Below, piece after piece: positions 1 through 9,426 of a stretch of DNA of 48,578 nt. The translations under genes and the position numbers were made by a program. The stretch covers positions 1-48,578 of the forward strand of contig JAKQLF010000139.1 of the NCBI GenBank assembly GCA_029567325.1, in the 5' to 3' direction. Below the pieces are notes generated by a model. It had not been told where the DNA came from and made no database searches. It saw nothing but the letters and a program-made list of their open reading frames with translations. Origin of the DNA: Bacteroidota bacterium. GTDB lineage: Bacteria > Bacteroidota > Bacteroidia > Chitinophagales > Saprospiraceae. Each line of letters opens with the position of its first letter. Position 1 is the first letter of the stretch.

Positions 1-3000
1 ACCAAATTGATGGTTCCAGTTCTGCCAGTTGTTGTATTTGCATCACTATCCGTTGGATCATTTCCAACTGTATTCGTTTGGGGTGAAGAGGTATATCCAA
101 CAGGTTTTGTAAATTCTACGATGTAGTTACCTGGTACCAAATTGGTAAAGCTGTAATCGCCATTTCCACTTGTGGTAGTCATTGCAATTGAAGCACCATC
201 AGGTGTTCCGTCCGTGTTGTTGTCTGTGTACAAGTTTACAGTAACACCATTTACTCCAGTTGTTTCATTTCCATCTTGAACACCATCTGCATCCAAGTCC
301 AACCATACTTTGTCACCAAGGCTCGCTACTTGGTATAGACCAGCGTCGTTTGTTGGATCATTTTCACCACTAGTCAAATTGATGGTTCCTGTCCTTCCAG
401 TAGTTGCATTTGCATCACTATCTGTAGGATCATCTCCTACTGTATTAGTTTGTGGAGAAAGTGTATATCCAGAAGGTTTTATGAATTCTACGATATAGTT
501 ACCTGGTACTAAATTGGTAAAGCTGTAATCACCGTTGCCACTTGTGGTAGTTGTTGCAATTGAAGCACCATCAGGAGTTCCGTCTGTGTTTGCATCAGCG
601 TACAAGTTTACAGTAACACCATTTACTCCAGTTGTTTCATTTCCATCCTGAACACCATCTGCATCCAAATCCAACCAAACTTTGTCACCAAGGCTCGCTA
701 CTTGTGTAAGGCCAGCGTCCACATAAGAAATATTACTTGATGTTACCGTGAAGTTGGAAGTTTTTCCATCCACAACACTAGCATCGCTATTGGTTGTATT
801 GGTTACCGCACCTGTACTTATTGTTCTATTGTAACCACTTTTTGTGCCAAAAATGATGTAATAAGTATCAGGACAAACCTCGAATGAGTAAATACCAGAG
901 CCATTGGTAGTTGTCTGGTCTATTTGCGTATTGTTGGAAGCTTTATAAAGCGTTACTGTTACTGCTGACACTCCAACTTCAGCTCCACCATCTTGCACAC
1001 CATTTCCGTTTACATCAAGCCACACTAAGTTGCCTATTGTGTATTTGGTTGGTGCAGTTATGATTGCAGAAGAGGAGGCTGTACAGCCATTCGCATCTGT
1101 GACTGTTACAGTATATGTTCCTGCTGTCAAGTTTGAAAGATCTTCTGTTGTTGCTCCATTGCTCCAAGAAAAAGTATAATTTGGTGTTCCTCCACTAACT
1201 GTAAGATTAATTGAACCTGAATTTGGAGCAGTACAATTTACATCAACTTTTGTTGTTGTAGCGGTGATTGCAGTTGGTTGTGTTATTGTAACAGATTTAG
1301 TTGAAGAACAAGCGCTTGCATCTGTAACTGTAAAAACGTAGGTTCCAGCAGCAAGATTAGTAACAGGAGAAGTAACAATATTTCCATTCAAACGAACAGT
1401 TTTGGTACCAGAACCTCCCGAAGTAGTAAAGCTCACTGACCCTTTCAGACCATTGCATAATGGGTTGGTGGCAACCAAGTTTAATTCAGGTGCTGTATTA
1501 CACTTTTTAAGATCAACATTTGCTACTTTTATATATCCCCCATCAGTAGTTACTTCCACAAATTCTAATCTAATTTTAGCAGTATTAGCTGGGGTAGTAA
1601 ACTCATAAGGACCATAAGATTGAAGGTTTAGGCACCATGAATTTGCAGGGCCATCCACATCTTTATCTATTTCAAGATTCAATGGAGTAGCAAGCAATGT
1701 TCCAGACGCATTGTAGAATTTTACCCTTGCTTTATGAGTGCCACTAGGATTGTGGGTTCCAGCCATAAACGAATAAGTAAATTTGGTGTTTCCAGTAATT
1801 CCTGAAGTTAATTCCTGAAAAAGTACTGCTTCTGCACCAGTTCCATTTGAAATGTATGCCTTATTGATGCCATCAGAACAAGCTGTAATTCCAGAATCAT
1901 CATAACTAGACCTGCCCCAACTGGTATAACCGTTGGTAAAGTCTCCGTTGCTTACAAGATTTCCGCTCAAACAAGTACAATCGTCTGTTTGGTTTACAGA
2001 TATATAGATATTTTGGCTAATGGTACAAATACCATTTGATATAATAACGGTGTAATTGCCTTCTTGAGCAGCGGTGATACTGCTAGATATGAAAGCATCA
2101 TTTCCTGTTGCAGAAAAGCCGTTTGGTCCTTCCCATACTTGTGTATATCCTGCAGGAAATGTATTTGGGTTAACGCTTAGCGCCACATCATCGCCGACAT
2201 TGACAGCTGCAATACAATTAGCCAGTACACTCCATGAATTGTTTATTCTTACTTCACATTGCGTAATTGATGGAGGATTGCTTACTGTTATTGTTTTACT
2301 TGCAGTTGCTGTACAACCGTTGGAAAATGTAGCAGTAACAGTATAAGTGGTATTGGTTGTAGGACCTACTCTTTTTGTTGAAGAAGTGCCACCAGTGCTC
2401 CATGAATATGATACCGGTGTACCAGAAGTGCTTGTTGCAGTAAGGTAAACTGAGTCACCAACGCATACATTGTCGGCACCGCTAATACTTACATTGCATG
2501 ATGTAACTTGTGGTACGACGCACCAGCCGTCTGTTTTTATCCAGTCACCTGTACCGCTGGCTCTTACAGTAACATAATAAGTATTGTTGGCAGGAGGAGT
2601 ATTGCCATTGTTGGCCTGTACTGTTCCTGTGAGCATATATTTGGTCATCGTAGGTAAAAGTGAATTTACTTCAACTGCTTGACCACCTTTCCAATTCCAG
2701 TTGGTGTCAAAATAATCAAATCCAACTGTATTATTAAATCCGGAAGGATTGTGAGTACCTGCATATACAGACAAGTCTATTTTAGAACCGCCAGTATATG
2801 TTCCTGGCAAAACTTGAGACAACCAATTGGCAGAACCGTTCGTGATTTGAAATTGTCCGGAATTCAGTCCAAATACTGCAGCATAATTTCCTATAATCAA
2901 ATTACCTCCAGAAAAATCCCAACCTGTAGGTCCGTTTTCAAATGATGGATTTACGATCAAGTTTCCTGGGCAATCGAAAACATCACAAGAAGCGTAAACA

Positions 3001-4514
3001 GTCATAGATTCAGGCCATACTGCTGTACAAACTGGATTCGACGCTCTTTTGATGGTAATATTTGAATATATTCCAGGACCTTGGCCAGTGAGCTCAAATG
3101 CACCTGTTGAAGAAAATGAACCTGTTGAAGGTTCTGTATATGTTTGACCACCATAGGTGTAAGAAACTACAAAATTTCCTGTTGCATTAAAATTGGCGTC
3201 CACCAATAATTTATTACAAGTTGAATTTACGGTTACATTATCCCACTTTGCATCATAAACAGTGACTTGTTTAGAAGCAGACGAAGTACAACCACCAGTA
3301 ACTGTAACTGTGACCGTGTAGGTTGTATGTGTTGTAGGAGCAACAGAAATAGATGCCGTAGTAGCACCAGTACTCCAAAGGTAGGTATATCCTGAGCCTC
3401 CACTGACGCTTGCTGTAAGGGTTGTAGAACTACCTGAACAAATATCAACAGTTCCATTGATACTTACAGTTGGATTAGAACAAGTTGCTCCACATGAATT
3501 GAAAGTCGTATTGAATTTAGCAATGTGAAGCTCACCCGCTTGTGGTTTGTTAAAGCTTTTTGCTATTACCTGACCAGTGATATTTCCTGTGCCATTGTTG
3601 GTCAGGTCGGCATTGGGTGCCAATATTGATCCAAGAATAAGATTTGAATTCTGAATATTGAGCGTCGTAACATCTTTGAAGTTCCAGATGATGTACGGGG
3701 CCCTATTGATTTCCATAGAATTGTCTGACTCAGCACCCATTACAAATTTTACGTTACTCCAGTTGAAAGAGCCTGATCCTGAAACATTTATGATCAAAGG
3801 TTTTAAAGCTGAAGGCAGGTTTCCAGTAAGATTGATCTGAGAATAGCCATTTAGCGTAGTGCCTGATATATTCCAAATATTTGGAGAATTTGCCCCTAAG
3901 TTGAGGGTAGCTTGTCCACCTGAAACACTTGGAGTGACATTGCCAGTACACGCAGCTAAACTTGTTGAATTAGCCCTCAAAGTAGTGAATGCTGTTGAGA
4001 AATTGATCAGTGAAGTTGCGTTTTTCACAGAAGCTGCTGTCTGCGTAGTACTATTTATTCTTATAAACCTTTTAGTGGGGTCAGTAGGTGGATTTCCAAC
4101 ATCAATACCACCACTGCTCGCAACTGCTGTGGTTGCAGCTGGACTAAATGCGCCAAAACGCACAAAATGATTTACAGTGGAGCCACCTGCTTTTGGATCA
4201 ATTTTGAAATTAAAACCATTGGCTCCCACCAAACTTCCATTAACGATCAAGGCATAATTTGCTCCACTCAAACTTACATAAGATGTTCCACCTGTTGCGT
4301 TGGCAGAAGTTCTTTGAGCATTTCCGAGTACCGACATGTTGCCGCCCACTGCAATGGCTCCCTCAATGTCACCCTGGTTAATTGAAAGGTTACTTTCAAG
4401 GAATAAATCGAAGCCTAGTGCAGGACTAAGAGGATTTGTCTGTGAAAATAATGGATAGGTAAATAAACTGATAAATACCGTAAGGTATACGGATTTCTGG
4501 AAAATACGTGTCAT
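1..4514 (-). CDS. Giant secreted adhesin: choice-of-anchor A, SprB-like and SdrD B-like repeats (3' partial)
   Basis: One reading frame stays open from the ATG at 4512-4514 to the window edge, over 1500 codons without the C-terminus. Residues 1-25 form a signal peptide (MTRIFQKSVYL..., ending FSQ). Residues about 27-330 match the choice-of-anchor A module (start NPLSPALGFDLFLESN, then GDIEGAIAVGGN). Next come Ig/PKD-like segments with Gly/Ser/Thr-rich strands and paired Cys, then SprB-type repeats (VTVTDANGC) at about 1056-1490. Three SdrD B-like modules follow (WLDLDADGVQDG; Asp-rich calcium-loop style), the last two nearly identical. Such proteins are cell-surface or biofilm adhesins, usually exported by T9SS in this phylum. 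The missing C-terminus should carry a sorting or anchoring signal. The function as an adhesin is inferred from domains; the ligand is unknown. Confidence 0.85.
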   Translation of the reverse strand, partial: MTRIFQKSVYLTVFISLFTYPLFSQTNPLSPALGFDLFLESNLSINQGDIEGAIAVGGNMSVLGNAQRTSANATGGTSYVSLSGANYALIVNGSLVGANGFNFKIDPKAGGSTVNHFVRFGAFSPAATTAVASSGGIDVGNPPTDPTKRFIRINSTTQTAASVKNATSLINFSTAFTTLRANSTSLAACTGNVTPSVSGGQATLNLGANSPNIWNISGTTLNGYSQINLTGNLPSALKPLIINVSGSGSFNWSNVKFVMGAESDNSMEINRAPYIIWNFKDVTTLNIQNSNLILGSILAPNADLTNNGTGNITGQVIAKSFNKPQAGELHIAKFNTTFNSCGATCSNPTVSINGTVDICSGSSTTLTASVSGGSGYTYLWSTGATTASISVAPTTHTTYTVTVTVTGGCTSSASKQVTVYDAKWDNVTVNSTCNKLLVDANFNATGNFVVSYTYGGQTYTEPSTGSFSSTGAFELTGQGPGIYSNITIKRASNPVCTAVWPESMTVYASCDVFDCPGNLIVNPSFENGPTGWDFSGGNLIIGNYAAVFGLNSGQFQITNGSANWLSQVLPGTYTGGSKIDLSVYAGTHNPSGFNNTVGFDYFDTNWNWKGGQAVEVNSLLPTMTKYMLTGTVQANNGNTPPANNTYYVTVRASGTGDWIKTDGWCVVPQVTSCNVSISGADNVCVGDSVYLTATSTSGTPVSYSWSTGGTSSTKRVGPTTNTTYTVTATFSNGCTATASKTITVSNPPSITQCEVRINNSWSVLANCIAAVNVGDDVALSVNPNTFPAGYTQVWEGPNGFSATGNDAFISSSITAAQEGNYTVIISNGICTISQNIYISVNQTDDCTCLSGNLVSNGDFTNGYTSWGRSSYDDSGITACSDGINKAYISNGTGAEAVLFQELTSGITGNTKFTYSFMAGTHNPSGTHKARVKFYNASGTLLATPLNLEIDKDVDGPANSWCLNLQSYGPYEFTTPANTAKIRLEFVEVTTDGGYIKVANVDLKKCNTAPELNLVATNPLCNGLKGSVSFTTSGGSGTKTVRLNGNIVTSPVTNLAAGTYVFTVTDASACSSTKSVTITQPTAITATTTKVDVNCTAPNSGSINLTVSGGTPNYTFSWSNGATTEDLSNLTAGTYTVTVTDANGCTASSSAIITAPTKYTIGNLVWLDVNGNGVQDGGAEVGVSAVTVTLYKASNNTQIDQTTTNGSGIYSFEVCPDTYYIIFGTKSGYNRTISTGAVTNTTNSDASVVDGKTSNFTVTSSNISYVDAGLTQVASLGDKVWLDLDADGVQDGNETTGVNGVTVNLYADANTDGTPDGASIATTTTSGNGDYSFTNLVPGNYIVEFIKPSGYTLSPQTNTVGDDPTDSDANATTGRTGTINLTSGENDPTNDAGLYQVASLGDKVWLDLDADGVQDGNETTGVNGVTVNLYTDNNTDGTPDGASIAMTTTSGNGDYSFTNLVPGNYIVEFTKPVGYTSSPQTNTVGNDPTDSDANTTTGRTGTINL
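3..746 (-). repeat. Tandem 372-bp (124-residue) SdrD B-like repeats
   Basis: The string beginning caaattgatggttcc at position 3 recurs at 375 with about 90 percent identity through the following 372 bases, so the period is 124 codons. Each unit encodes WLDLDADGVQDG, then a beta-rich stretch and GRTGTINL. A third, more divergent unit lies at roughly 708-1053. More copies may continue beyond the window edge. Confidence 0.85.
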
Positions 4515-4894
4515 GTTTGGATACTAATACTTTTTGGATAAAGATTGAATTTAAAGTCAAAATTGACTTTGCACTCGGGTCAAATATATTGTAGAAATTT
4601 CGAAATTCTTAATAAAATCACATTAATTATTTTAAATCGAACATCAAGTATAACACAAATCATTTTTAAAAAATGTTTAAAATATTGTTTTTCAACATGT
4701 TATGTTTATATACCTAATTGTGAAATCTACAATATTTAACATTTAGGTAAAGCTGTAAATTAAATGTCTTTTTTACACTTAATTTATTTATTGGTAATAT
4801 TTCTTATCTATTAGCGCTGGACTTAGTTGGCAAATCATATACCTTCCAATCATCAATGTCAAAGCTCTGTTTTGTTTTTATAAATATGAGACGT
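4515..4894. other. AT-rich intergenic region between rsmI and the adhesin gene
   Basis: This 380-base stretch holds no credible reading frame. It is very AT-rich and contains the inverted repeat annotated at 4553-4570. No clear terminator for rsmI and no good TAnnTTTG box for the adhesin could be recognised. Confidence 0.6.
4553..4570. promoter_or_regulatory. Operator-like inverted repeat upstream of the adhesin
   Basis: AAAGTCAA and TTGACTTT are exact reverse complements separated by two A bases. The centre lies about 47 bases before the adhesin start codon. There is no T-run next to it, so it looks more like a dyad binding site for a regulator than a terminator. The regulator is unknown. 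Confidence 0.35.
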
Positions 4895-5611
4895 TTATTC
4901 TTCTTCTTGGTCACTATATTTATTTTTCTTTTTTTTCAGTTCCGGCTCTTTACCAGATACGACTATCACAATTTCACCTTTCACAACACCATCAGATTTG
5001 TAATAATCAATCAATTGATTCAAGCTTCCAGATTTTACTTCTTCAAAAACTTTGCTCAATTCTCTTGCAACTGAAGCTTGCCTTCTTTCGCCGCAAAACT
5101 CAACAGCTTCTTCCAAACATTTGATCAATCTGTGTGGTGATTCATATAAAATAAAAGTTTCGTCCAAGGTTCCTAAAAATTTCCATCTTGTCTGCCTGCC
5201 CTTTTTGTGTGGTAGAAACCCTTCAAAATGAAATTTATCACATGGAAGTCCGGATGAGACCAAGGCAGGTACAAATGCAGTAGCTCCCGGGAGACAAATA
5301 ACTTTCACTTCAGATTCTCTGCATGCTCTCGATAGCAGAAAGCCAGGATCTGAAATTGCGGGTGTCCCTGCATCAGAAACCAATGCAATTTTCTTTCCTG
5401 ATTTTATTTCATCTACAATGTTTTTCACCACTTTATGCTCGTTGAAGCTATGAAATGACCTCAATGGTGTTTCTATATTAAAATGTTTGAAAAGTCGTTG
5501 ACTAGTGCGGGTGTCTTCGGCATAAACAACATCAACCTCTTTGAGGATATTTATGCCTCTAATGGTCATGTCTTCCAAATTTCCGATGGGTGTGGGAACG
5601 ATGTATAGCAT
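4895..5611 (-). CDS. rsmI: 16S rRNA (cytidine(1402)-2'-O)-methyltransferase RsmI
   Basis: This 238-residue protein is a full-length member of the tetrapyrrole methylase superfamily. It 2'-O-methylates C1402 in the decoding centre of 16S rRNA with S-adenosylmethionine. Visible hallmarks are PTPIGNLEDMT at residues 6-16, AEDTR at 31-35, VSDAGTPAISDPG at 78-90, the CLPGATAFVPAL segment near 105-117 and ILYESPHR near 154-161. The C-terminus is charged (KKKKNKYSDQEEE). It diverges from the penicillin-binding protein gene; the two probable start codons are adjacent (5611 and 5613), so the two genes must share promoter space within each other's 5' ends. Identification is firm. Confidence 0.97.
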   Translation of the reverse strand: MLYIVPTPIGNLEDMTIRGINILKEVDVVYAEDTRTSQRLFKHFNIETPLRSFHSFNEHKVVKNIVDEIKSGKKIALVSDAGTPAISDPGFLLSRACRESEVKVICLPGATAFVPALVSSGLPCDKFHFEGFLPHKKGRQTRWKFLGTLDETFILYESPHRLIKCLEEAVEFCGERRQASVARELSKVFEEVKSGSLNQLIDYYKSDGVVKGEIVIVVSGKEPELKKKKNKYSDQEEE

Positions 5612-5612
5612 A

Positions 5613-8258
5613 ATGCAAGTTGTAAGATATTCAAAAAATAAGTCTACAAATTTAAACCAATCACTCTGCGGAAATTCGTTTATTTTGCCAAAGATTCAAA
5701 ATTTTGTCTTCAAAACAGCACTATTGATTTCAAAGATCAAACATTGGTTATCCAGTCTTTTACCAAAAAAAGAAGAAAAACATTATCGTATTTCTCAAAT
5801 ACTATGGATAATATCCATTTCAATGGCTGTGTTTATTTTTTCATTATTTACTTATTTATGGAACGTCAGTACCCCTTCTTTTGAAGAGTTGGAAAATCCT
5901 AAATATGATCTGGCCTCCTTTATATATGATGATAAAGAGGTAGTAATTGGTAAATATTATGTAGAAAATAGAGAACAAGTCGCCTATGACTCCATCAATC
6001 CTTACCTCATTAATTCAGCGATAGCAGTTGAAGATGTTCGTTTTTTTGATCATAATGGGATTGACTATAAATCACTTTGGAGAGTAGGAATAAAAACCAT
6101 CATCATGGGTGAAAAGCAATCTGGTGGAGGTAGCACTATTACCCAACAATTGGCAAAATTGCTTTATAAAAGGCCAGATATTCAAAACCTAAGTTCGCTG
6201 AAATCAAAAATTGCTCTTATTCATGTAAAACTCAAAGAATGGGTAACTGCCATCAAACTGGAACACAATTATACCAAAGAGGAAATTCTAGCTATTTACC
6301 TCAATAAGTTTGAATTTGTGAATGGTGCACATGGCATCCAGTCAGCCGCCAGAATTTATTTTAATAAAGATCAAAAGGAATTAAAGATTGAAGAATGTGC
6401 TCTTTTGATGGGCATGCTCCAAAATCCCAGTTATTATAATCCAGTACGCTTCACCAAAAGAGCCAAAATTCGAAGAAACGAAGTCATTCAAAAAGTAATG
6501 GTGGGTAAGGAAAAAAGAATGATTGATAGTCTCAAGAACCTTGCAGTTGACATGAGTCGTTTCAGGACTCAGCAACCTACCGAGGGGCCAGCGCCTTATT
6601 TCAGAAACGAAGTCACCAAAATAATCAATGAAATATTTGATGAAAATGGCATAAAGAAACCCGACGGATCATCTTACAATGTCTACCTCGATGGTTTAAA
6701 AATTTATACCAGTATAGATTTGGAGTATCAAAGTATTGCAGAGGAGGCTATGGCAGACCACATGACTTGGCTGCAGGATCGATTTTGGAAATTTTGGAAA
6801 ACTCGAGACCCTTTATCATACAATGCTGATAATGCTGCCAAACTTGCGCGAACCCAAAATTTTGAAAGGCACGTAAAAGAATCGGATCGATATAAAAACC
6901 TTTGGTCAAAAAATATGCAGCTTTTAGAGGATTGGCCACACGATTTGGATGTAAATGAAAAAATTATAGCCGATTTAATAAGGCAGGAAAAAGACTTACC
7001 AGAAGAGCTACAACTTTACAGTAAATTAATTAAATCTGGTCTGTGGGCAGATGTCAAAAAATCCTACAATAACCATGTAGCACAATTTGATAGCATCTTC
7101 CATCAATCCATAACAATGGAAGTTTTTGACCATAAAACAAAGGTCAAAAAAGTAAACATGAGTCCTATGGATAGTGTGATGTATCATCTCAAACATTTAC
7201 AAGCTGGATTATTGGCTTTAGACCCCAAATCTGGATTGGTAAAGGCATGGGTAGGAGGACTCGACTATCGGTTTTTTAAGTATGATCACGTCACATCTTA
7301 CCGACAAGTTGGATCTACCGTAAAACCATTCGTTTATGCGGCAGCTATGCAATATAAGGGCATCAAACCATGTCAGTATTTTACTGATATGCCCTATACC
7401 ATCAAACCTGGTGAAGCAAAATTTGTGCTTTCTGAAGAGTGGAAGCCAGACAATTCGACAGAAAATTTTACTTATAATCCATATAACTTGTATCATGGCT
7501 TATTATATTCCAAAAACTCCATTACCGTTCGTTTGATGAAAGAATTGGGTGATGTTGAAATCTTGAGAACCCTACTTGATAAAATAGGAATAGATAAAGA
7601 CAAAAAATTACCCAATGGCCAGTTGGCGGTACCCAATGCACCTGCGGTATGTTTGGGTGCAATGGATATTTCTTTGTTTGACATGGTTGGTGCATATACT
7701 ACTTTTGTCAATAAAGGAGTGTATTCCAAACCTGTTATCATACAACGTATAGAAGATCGGTATGGACGGATAATCTATAATGGTTTTTCACCAAAGCGTG
7801 TTGCTATGGATCCATTGACCGCCTCAGCCATTTCAGATATGTTACAAAATAACAGCAAGCGCAATTTTGCATTCAAATTTAAATCAAAGGCTGGCGGGAA
7901 AACGGGCACAACCAATGATTTTGTAGATGGCTGGTTTTTGGGTTTTACACCCAGTTTGGTGGTAGGAGTTTGGACGGGTGGTGAGGAGCGCTACATTCGT
8001 TTTACAAATTTGGATGACGGACAAGGATTTGTTACGGCTCGACCATTATTTGAAAAATATATTGCCGCACTTGAGAAAAAATCGACTCAATACGATCCTA
8101 AACTAAGTTTTCCAACTCCTGATGCAGGAATGAAAGCCATCACCAATTGTAGTCATTATAAAGTTATTTACCCAAAGGAGGAAAGACGATTGAGACAACT
8201 CGCCGATCAAAATCCAGAAAAAAGAGACAGTATCATGAAGGTACTCCATGTCAACTAA
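5613..8258 (+). CDS. Class A penicillin-binding protein (PBP1a-like, transglycosylase/transpeptidase)
   Basis: This bifunctional peptidoglycan synthase polymerises lipid II and cross-links the stem peptides. It is about 881 residues from the ATG at 5613. An upstream in-frame ATG at 5541 would overlap rsmI heavily, and a TTG at 5724 is another possible start. A single membrane helix (ILWIISISMAVFIFSLFTY) follows a basic cytoplasmic tail. The GT51 domain shows EDVRFFDHNG from residue 140 and GGSTITQQLAK. The transpeptidase shows STVK with the active serine near residue 568, SKN, and KTGT from about residue 763. A long insertion of about 170 residues separates the two catalytic halves. The next gene starts 9 bases downstream, so they are probably co-transcribed. 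Only the start is uncertain. Confidence 0.93.
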   Translation: MQVVRYSKNKSTNLNQSLCGNSFILPKIQNFVFKTALLISKIKHWLSSLLPKKEEKHYRISQILWIISISMAVFIFSLFTYLWNVSTPSFEELENPKYDLASFIYDDKEVVIGKYYVENREQVAYDSINPYLINSAIAVEDVRFFDHNGIDYKSLWRVGIKTIIMGEKQSGGGSTITQQLAKLLYKRPDIQNLSSLKSKIALIHVKLKEWVTAIKLEHNYTKEEILAIYLNKFEFVNGAHGIQSAARIYFNKDQKELKIEECALLMGMLQNPSYYNPVRFTKRAKIRRNEVIQKVMVGKEKRMIDSLKNLAVDMSRFRTQQPTEGPAPYFRNEVTKIINEIFDENGIKKPDGSSYNVYLDGLKIYTSIDLEYQSIAEEAMADHMTWLQDRFWKFWKTRDPLSYNADNAAKLARTQNFERHVKESDRYKNLWSKNMQLLEDWPHDLDVNEKIIADLIRQEKDLPEELQLYSKLIKSGLWADVKKSYNNHVAQFDSIFHQSITMEVFDHKTKVKKVNMSPMDSVMYHLKHLQAGLLALDPKSGLVKAWVGGLDYRFFKYDHVTSYRQVGSTVKPFVYAAAMQYKGIKPCQYFTDMPYTIKPGEAKFVLSEEWKPDNSTENFTYNPYNLYHGLLYSKNSITVRLMKELGDVEILRTLLDKIGIDKDKKLPNGQLAVPNAPAVCLGAMDISLFDMVGAYTTFVNKGVYSKPVIIQRIEDRYGRIIYNGFSPKRVAMDPLTASAISDMLQNNSKRNFAFKFKSKAGGKTGTTNDFVDGWFLGFTPSLVVGVWTGGEERYIRFTNLDDGQGFVTARPLFEKYIAALEKKSTQYDPKLSFPTPDAGMKAITNCSHYKVIYPKEERRLRQLADQNPEKRDSIMKVLHVN

Positions 8259-8267
8259 GTTTAGAAA

Positions 8268-8606
8268 ATGCAGATTCATTATTTCAACATTATCCACGCA
8301 CTGATACAAATTTCTTTGGGTTTGTATGGTATGAAAGAAGGCAACCCCTCAGTTTTCCTTACGGTAGTTCCTCTACTTTTGGGACTGGTCATATTACCTA
8401 CACAGCAATCCTTACAACACAAAGTCAAAACTGCTGTAAGAGCAGTAGCCATCATCAGCTGTATTTCTTTGTCAGCTTATGTTTATGCTAGTTTTCGGTT
8501 TATAAAATCAGAAAATGATGATTCGTTGATATTGGCCTTGTGTTTATGCTTTTCCAGTTTAGTAACCCTTTTGAGCGCTATTTTTGCCTTGTACAAGAAG
8601 GCTTAA
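8268..8606 (+). CDS. Small four-helix membrane protein, unknown function
   Basis: I do not recognise a family for this 112-residue protein. It shows four hydrophobic segments at about residues 5-21, 28-44, 56-74 and 87-108, with Lys/Arg in the loop near 52-58 and an acidic loop (SENDD) near 81-85. A small integral inner-membrane protein is the only safe call. It starts 9 bases after the penicillin-binding protein gene and likely shares its transcript. That hints at, but does not show, an envelope role. Confidence 0.7.
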   Translation: MQIHYFNIIHALIQISLGLYGMKEGNPSVFLTVVPLLLGLVILPTQQSLQHKVKTAVRAVAIISCISLSAYVYASFRFIKSENDDSLILALCLCFSSLVTLLSAIFALYKKA

Positions 8607-8730
8607 CTGTTTTAAGAACTAAAAAATGTTAAAATTTTAGTTTGGGATCTCCATTATCGAGCAAAAAAATTTGAAAATGTAAATAAAATGATACCTTCAC
8701 GGTGCAATAAATAATTAAAACAGTCTACCA

Positions 8731-9426
8731 ATGAACAAGTTGCTATCTATCCTTTTTAGCATTATGCTATTTTGTCAAGTTTCTTATGCCGTAAATACAA
8801 CCGTTACCATGCAAGCGCAATGGAATGCTTTAGGCAGTTCAATACCTGCGGGTGATACAGTAACCGTTGCTGTTGGAGCAAATATCATGAATACCACAGT
8901 ACCCGGTATCGCTTTACAAGGAGTATTGATCAACAATGGAACTTTCTCGATGAATATGTCTGGTGCAGGAATTGCAGCTATCGGAGCAATCATAAATTAC
9001 GGCATATTTAATGTCAATCAAGGTCTTGATATCATTGGTATGTTTATCAACGTAGGTACTTTAAATGTAACAGGAGCAGCAGTTGTCATACAAGGTGGTG
9101 GACGTTTATACAACACCGGAACAATCAATAATTCAGTTGATATAGCTAATCGTGGCACCTATGGAAATTGTGGCACATTTACTGGACCAGCTGTAAGTAC
9201 TAATGGCCAAAATGGAACTGTTCCAAATGGTACCCCTTGTAATGACGGTAATGCAAATACAACAAATGACGTCATTAATGCTACATTGGCACCTTGTACT
9301 TGTATAGGTAGGGCACCAATTCCAACTATGTCTGAATGGTCATTAATTATTTTGTCTATTTCTTTGACAGTGGTTGGATTACTTGCAATCAAGCAATGGG
9401 GATTTGCTAAAAATACAGTTGCCTAA
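8731..9426 (+). CDS. Secreted protein with IPTL-CTERM sorting signal
   Basis: The 231-residue product has a signal peptide (residues 1-20, ending SYAV). A repetitive beta-type body follows, with turns such as INNGTF, INYGIFNV, FINVGTLNV and LYNTGTINN spaced like a right-handed solenoid. A Cys/Asn/Thr-rich segment (GTPCNDGNANTTNDV...CTC) comes next. The C-terminus reads PIPTMSEWSLIIL, then a hydrophobic helix and a basic tail, which is the tripartite IPTL-CTERM surface-sorting signal. The protein is probably exported and anchored or processed at the envelope. Its substrate or role is unknown. The upstream gap carries no clear -7 box. Confidence 0.8.
   Translation: MNKLLSILFSIMLFCQVSYAVNTTVTMQAQWNALGSSIPAGDTVTVAVGANIMNTTVPGIALQGVLINNGTFSMNMSGAGIAAIGAIINYGIFNVNQGLDIIGMFINVGTLNVTGAAVVIQGGGRLYNTGTINNSVDIANRGTYGNCGTFTGPAVSTNGQNGTVPNGTPCNDGNANTTNDVINATLAPCTCIGRAPIPTMSEWSLIILSISLTVVGLLAIKQWGFAKNTVA

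Noticed and set aside
3-746. Direct repeats that might suggest a CRISPR or satellite array
   Set aside because: The period is 372 bases and in frame with a protein domain repeat; there are no short repeats with unique spacers.
5541-5612. Upstream ATG extending the penicillin-binding protein by 24 codons
   Set aside because: The extension lies fully inside the rsmI coding region on the other strand and reads as antisense of conserved rsmI codons, so a start at 5613 or later is more likely.
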